Source of the DNA: Limonium bicolor
Lineage: Eukaryota > Streptophyta > Magnoliopsida > Caryophyllales > Plumbaginaceae
Assembly (NCBI GenBank): GCA_023374045.1
Contig: CM041776.1
Span: 321,867,925 to 321,931,924 of the forward strand
Direction of reading: 5' to 3'
Length of the DNA: 64,000 nt
In this document: positions 60,411 through 64,000 of the stretch, one piece after another
How the letters are laid out: every line of letters begins with the position of its first letter
Numbering within the stretch: position 1 is the stretch's first letter
Notes under the pieces: generated by a model
What the model saw: only the letters and a program-made list of their open reading frames with translations
Database searches by the model: none
Told to the model about the DNA's origin: nothing
Position numbers and translations under genes: made by a program

Positions 60411-61140
60411 GTCTCCCTCTCTTTTCGATCCTTGCTTCTATTTTTTCATTCTGATGAAGTATTCCACTGCGCAGTTCGTCACTTTTGTTTAAGTCGTGCA
60501 CACAAACAATATTAATTAACATGTACTCTCGGATGAAAAACGTGAGTTCTATATGTATACATAAATGAAGTCCCTTTTTGGTTTTTTGTTATCTGTAGCG
60601 TGGATGTATTGTAGGAGTAGGATTAAACCATGATCCACATGCATGCAAACTGATTGATGCTCATATGTGATTTCATATGTATAGGGTTTATTTGTTCATC
60701 TGTATAGTCGATGAGTAAGGTTGTAGACGAGTATATGTTTGTCTATAGCGCGGATGAGTATTTGCTCATAACCTAAATTTACGTTGGAAATTGGTATAAG
60801 GTCAATTGTCTCCCAAGAACAATCCCATTAATATAGAGGGATCAACCGCGTCTGGTTCAAGGATGTCGCCTGTGAAAAAAGAGAGTACAAGTGAAAGGTA
60901 ATGTGTGTTGATGTTCTTGATGTTTTTTATTTTCTTAATCTTTCTTTGTTAATGTGTCTAACATTTTCTCTGTTCGATTTATGTAATAGAAAAAGGTGGG
61001 ACGATGACACACCGGTGTTGTGCATTTACATAGTGCATGACCTCATCACGTTTTCGCCTATAGAAATATTATGCATTGAAAGGATGGATGTGGTGGACCT
61101 TGTTTATTCAAGGACTTTACCCACACCTAATGGTATTGGT

Positions 61141-61560
61141 AAGGGTGTCAAAATCGAGTTTTGGGTGGGTTGAGCTTAACCCGAACCCGACCCAAAAATA
61201 ATTTAGGTCTACCCGGAGCGGGTTATATTTTCTTTAACCCAAAACCGGAGCGGGTTGACCCGACCCGATTTTTTAAAAATTTATTTTATTTTAAAATTTT
61301 TTGATTACTTAATAATTAAATATAATACTTTAATATTAATTAAATAAGTTGAAGTTTAAATATTTATTTTAGTCATAAATTAAACAATAAATACTATTTT
61401 AACTCATTAAATATAACATATTTTTTATTTTACTTCAATTTTTTTCTGGTTACGAGTTGGTGGGTTCAATGACCCAACCCGAACCTGACTCAAAAATCTT
61501 TTTGGGTCAAAAATCTCAACCCGAACCTGGCTTTTCACTGGTCAAGATTGACATCCCTAC
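61141..61560. mobile_element. hAT-like MITE inside the CACTA element
   Basis: The left end AAGGGTGTCAA and right end TTGACATCCCTAC form a hAT-type inverted repeat. They are flanked by gtattggt (61133-61140) and ctattggt (61561-61568), an 8-bp duplication with one mismatch. The interior is rich in 'aacccgacccg' and 'gggttgacccg', with an AT-rich centre. Confidence 0.65.
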
Positions 61561-62331
61561 CTATTGGTGAGGGTTGTAGCCTAGAATGTCCTTGAAACAT
61601 GCAAAGAGGGATCTCCTAGAATGTCCTTTCCCGCCAGATCATGGGGGAGATTAGAAGTTGATGCTGATTTCCAAGCTCTGACGAAGCGTCGTCTGATAGT
61701 TTAGAAGTTTTTAAGACACTTGGAATTCGCCACTTTTTGTTTTGCACCAAACTATTGCCCAATTTGTTTTTCTTAGAATAGTGAAAGTGACACTACTACT
61801 GCGCTATTGGTTGGGTTTACATTTGTTAAACAAATATAGTTTGTTTTGTTGAGTTTGTTTGATTTGTTGAGTTTGATTTGTGTCAGTATTGATATTGTTG
61901 GATCTTTTGCTCTACAAGTTTTTGATATATTTACGATTTAATATCTGTATAGGTTTAAAACGTAAAAAGAAAAAGAAACACTTTAAATTATGGTTCTTAG
62001 GAAAACCCGTAATTTAAAATCTTTTGGCGCACTCCCAGCGTCGGCTTTAAATTATGGTTATGACATAAAACCATAATTTAAAGTCCTCTGTTGTGTTCAC
62101 GCCAAAAGGCTTTAAATTACAGTTCGTAATCGTAATTAAAAGCCATCGGTACAACGACGCTGGTGTATATTATGATTCAAAATCATAACTAAACAGGGTT
62201 TTGACCGTAGTTTTCTGATTCATTCTCACTAGTGAGTGAGGTTCCACTGAGTAGATCATTTCTGCATAGTGGGCAGTGTAAGTTGTTTTGTCTTACAGAA
62301 AATAAAATAACTTATATTGTGTATTTGATAG

Positions 62332-62778
62332 TGGTGTGCCATGAAACGGCCCACATCAGTTGGAAGAGAGAACTAAGCACTTTTTATAAGGGTGTGGATA
62401 CTTCTCCATGATAGACCGTGTTTTGAGTGGTGTAACTGGTTGACCCTCAGAAACAAAACCATGAGCTGCGGTAAAGCGGACAATATCTACCAGTGACTTG
62501 AAACTGGACTGTTACATATGGTATCAGAGAGCTGGTGGTCAGATCGATGTGTCAGCGGGCCCACGGGGGCGCTAGGCTCCCTTCAAGGGTGAGTGGTGTG
62601 CCACGAATGGCTCCCATATCGGTTGGAGGGGAGAACGAAGCACTCCTTCTAAGGGTGTGGATACTCCTCCATGGTAGACGCGTTTTGAGTGGTGTAACTG
62701 GTTGACCCTTAGAAATAAAACCGTTAGTTATGGCAAAGCGGACAATATCTACCAGCGACTTAAAACTGGGTTGTTACA
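62332..62778 (+). mobile_element. TRIM (miniature LTR retrotransposon)
   Basis: Two 185-bp LTRs (62332-62516 and 62594-62778) flank about 77 bp. A primer-binding site TGGTATCAGAGAGC (initiator-Met type, with an 'ag' insertion) begins two bases after the first LTR. LTR words 'aagggtgtggatac', 'ttttgagtggtg' and 'aaagcggacaatatctacca' belong to the widespread dicot TRIM group that also includes Cassandra-like elements. No coding capacity. Flanking 5-mers do not match cleanly. Confidence 0.75.
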
Positions 62779-64000
62779 GATTGAGTTCGATAGAGGGCTT
62801 CCTCATTCTTAGTACGATAGAGTAAAACCACTTCACAGACTCACACCTTAAAGTATTTTGAGTCAATTGAATGATCCTACACTTCGCTCCATATCCGTTC
62901 AGTTGAACGGGCACTAGATCACACCAAGCGCCTACCGTACCGGCAAGGCACCCCGGATACACCAAGGGAACAACCACCTCTAAGGAACCAAGTAGTTTTA
63001 GTGCTAAGCACTCAACCACGAGACAATAGGCAACAATGAAGCCATACAAAGAACCTTCCCACCGGTCCTGGGACAAATATGCGTCCCTGTTAAACTCAAG
63101 TACTGTTAGAAAATTCCTTAGATTCCTTAAGTGGAGATCTAGGTCAAAGCCGCACTCCCCTAAACTCTGGGACCTTTCATAGGTATGGGGCCCCCACGGG
63201 ACCGCACCACATTCACTTTCTCACGCAATATAGTATCTATCACGACACCACAAGGCAACTTGCAAGTGCGGCCAACACTGGGTAACACGAAGCCGCATGT
63301 ATCTTAACCCTCCATGTAGAGCCAAGGGGAGTCTGGACTTGGATGGCATCACTATTTCTGCTCTAGGTCACCGCAATGAGCAAATATACTTCCACACAAA
63401 ATCGCGAGACCGAGCAGATTATATTCTATAGTACGAGCAACCGGCAGAAAACTGGGCTGATCACGCCCTTCTACACTTAGTATAGTGACAACATTCCCAA
63501 CACTAGATTCTGGTGAGGCTATCTTAACCTCAAACATTTCAAGTCTATGAAACATAGTAGAGGACTTATGACAACCCTTGAATCACATTATGGCACAAAA
63601 TCTCTTTTCAACACAAAGGAATAAGTGCAAAGTTATTATGGGACCACACCAAACGTGTCTCCTTACCAGGAACACAAGCTATTCACCATTTACACGTATG
63701 GATCCCTAAAATTTTAAGGAATCCTGAGAGTTTCCTGGAACTCCTGGGATTCATCCCTCCGCACCTCGGTCTCGTATCACATATAATTCCCCGCAAGAAT
63801 TCAGAAGGTCAATTTTCACTAGAGGAAGCAGAAGAGATGTCCAATTTCACTTAGAACCATGTATGTACCTTTTCACAAAGGAATTTACAATAGGCCACTT
63901 CCTCACAAGCTTAAGTGCTCATTTCTTGACAAGAGGACCTATTAAAACCCCATCACATACCTAATGTCCACGCTAACTCCATTCCAAAAGAACACCACTT
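62779..64000. other. Unidentified, GC-richer sequence to the window edge
   Basis: Less AT-rich than its surroundings, with minus-strand ORFs at 62774-63076 and 63352-63555 that lack motifs. It could be the flank or interior of a retroelement extending beyond the window. I cannot identify it. Confidence 0.3.

Larger units (their letters stand above)
53956..62234. mobile_element. Probable non-autonomous CACTA element hosting nested insertions
   Basis: The left end reads CACTAGTGGAATAAAGAC (53956) and the right end, inverted, CACTAGTGAGAATGAATC (62234 backwards). Both ends are packed with subterminal inverted words of the type 'tttaaattacggtt' ... 'aaccgtaatttaaag' (53970-54118, 60015-60230 and 62000-62210), as expected for CACTA subterminal repeats. 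The flanking triplets (aag and agt) do not match, which weakens the call. Removing the nested LTR insertion leaves about 2.4 kb with no transposase. Confidence 0.55.

Noticed and set aside
62332..62778. Cassandra TRIM carrying 5S rRNA
   Set aside because: The LTR words fit the TRIM group, but I could not see a convincing 5S rRNA A-box/IE/C-box order, so I call only TRIM.

Overview
The window looks like a TE-rich nuclear region of a eudicot plant with a fairly large genome. Genes have many short exons with GT..AG introns, the proteins belong to plant families (a TIC32-type dehydrogenase, a chloroplast SLH/coiled-coil protein, a prolyl 4-hydroxylase with a ShKT tail, a plant class-3 lipase), and most of the remaining DNA is plant transposable elements. 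I cannot fix the species. No rRNA, tRNA or CRISPR feature is supported.

Left part (1-26 kb): broken gypsy LTR material (1-2.4 kb), a hAT-like non-autonomous element (3.7-4.7 kb) and a MULE transposase remnant (5.2 kb). Then come four host genes: a TIC32-like SDR (+, 6897-9718), a small CHCH protein (+, 12632-12820 with a spliced 5'UTR), a prolyl 4-hydroxylase-like protein (-, 14079-16469) and a class-3 lipase (-, 21103-24390). The fifth gene, for a plastid SLH-domain coiled-coil protein (-, 45525-51276), lies to the right. These genes are unrelated housekeeping or metabolic genes and form no operon-like or pathway cluster.

Middle (26-45 kb): a stack of retroelements. It holds a 695-bp retroposon with 17-bp target duplications, a local tandem duplication whose second copy was split by an Athila-like LTR element without coding capacity (27336-32831), a 4.8-kb solo LTR (33021-37818), a second copy of the retroposon family, and a young Reina-type chromovirus (39982-45121) about 400 bp downstream of the SLH gene.

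Right part (51.7-64 kb): a Tourist-like MITE upstream of the SLH gene, then a nest: a probable CACTA element (53956-62234) holding a 5.9-kb insertion that is itself a giant solo LTR (54119-60014) split by an Athila-like solo LTR (58192-59656), plus a hAT-like MITE. A 447-bp TRIM element follows at 62332-62778. The final 1.2 kb is unidentified.

Two observations stand out. First, the lipase, P4H and SLH genes have intact splice sites and exon phases but contain about ten single-base frameshifts, nearly all in short homopolymers. This looks more like consensus error than gene decay. Second, LTRs of two Athila-like subfamilies and one giant-LTR family each carry a different array of short palindromes with CCGCC, CCGGAC or CCGAC cores, just upstream of a TATA or TA-rich segment.
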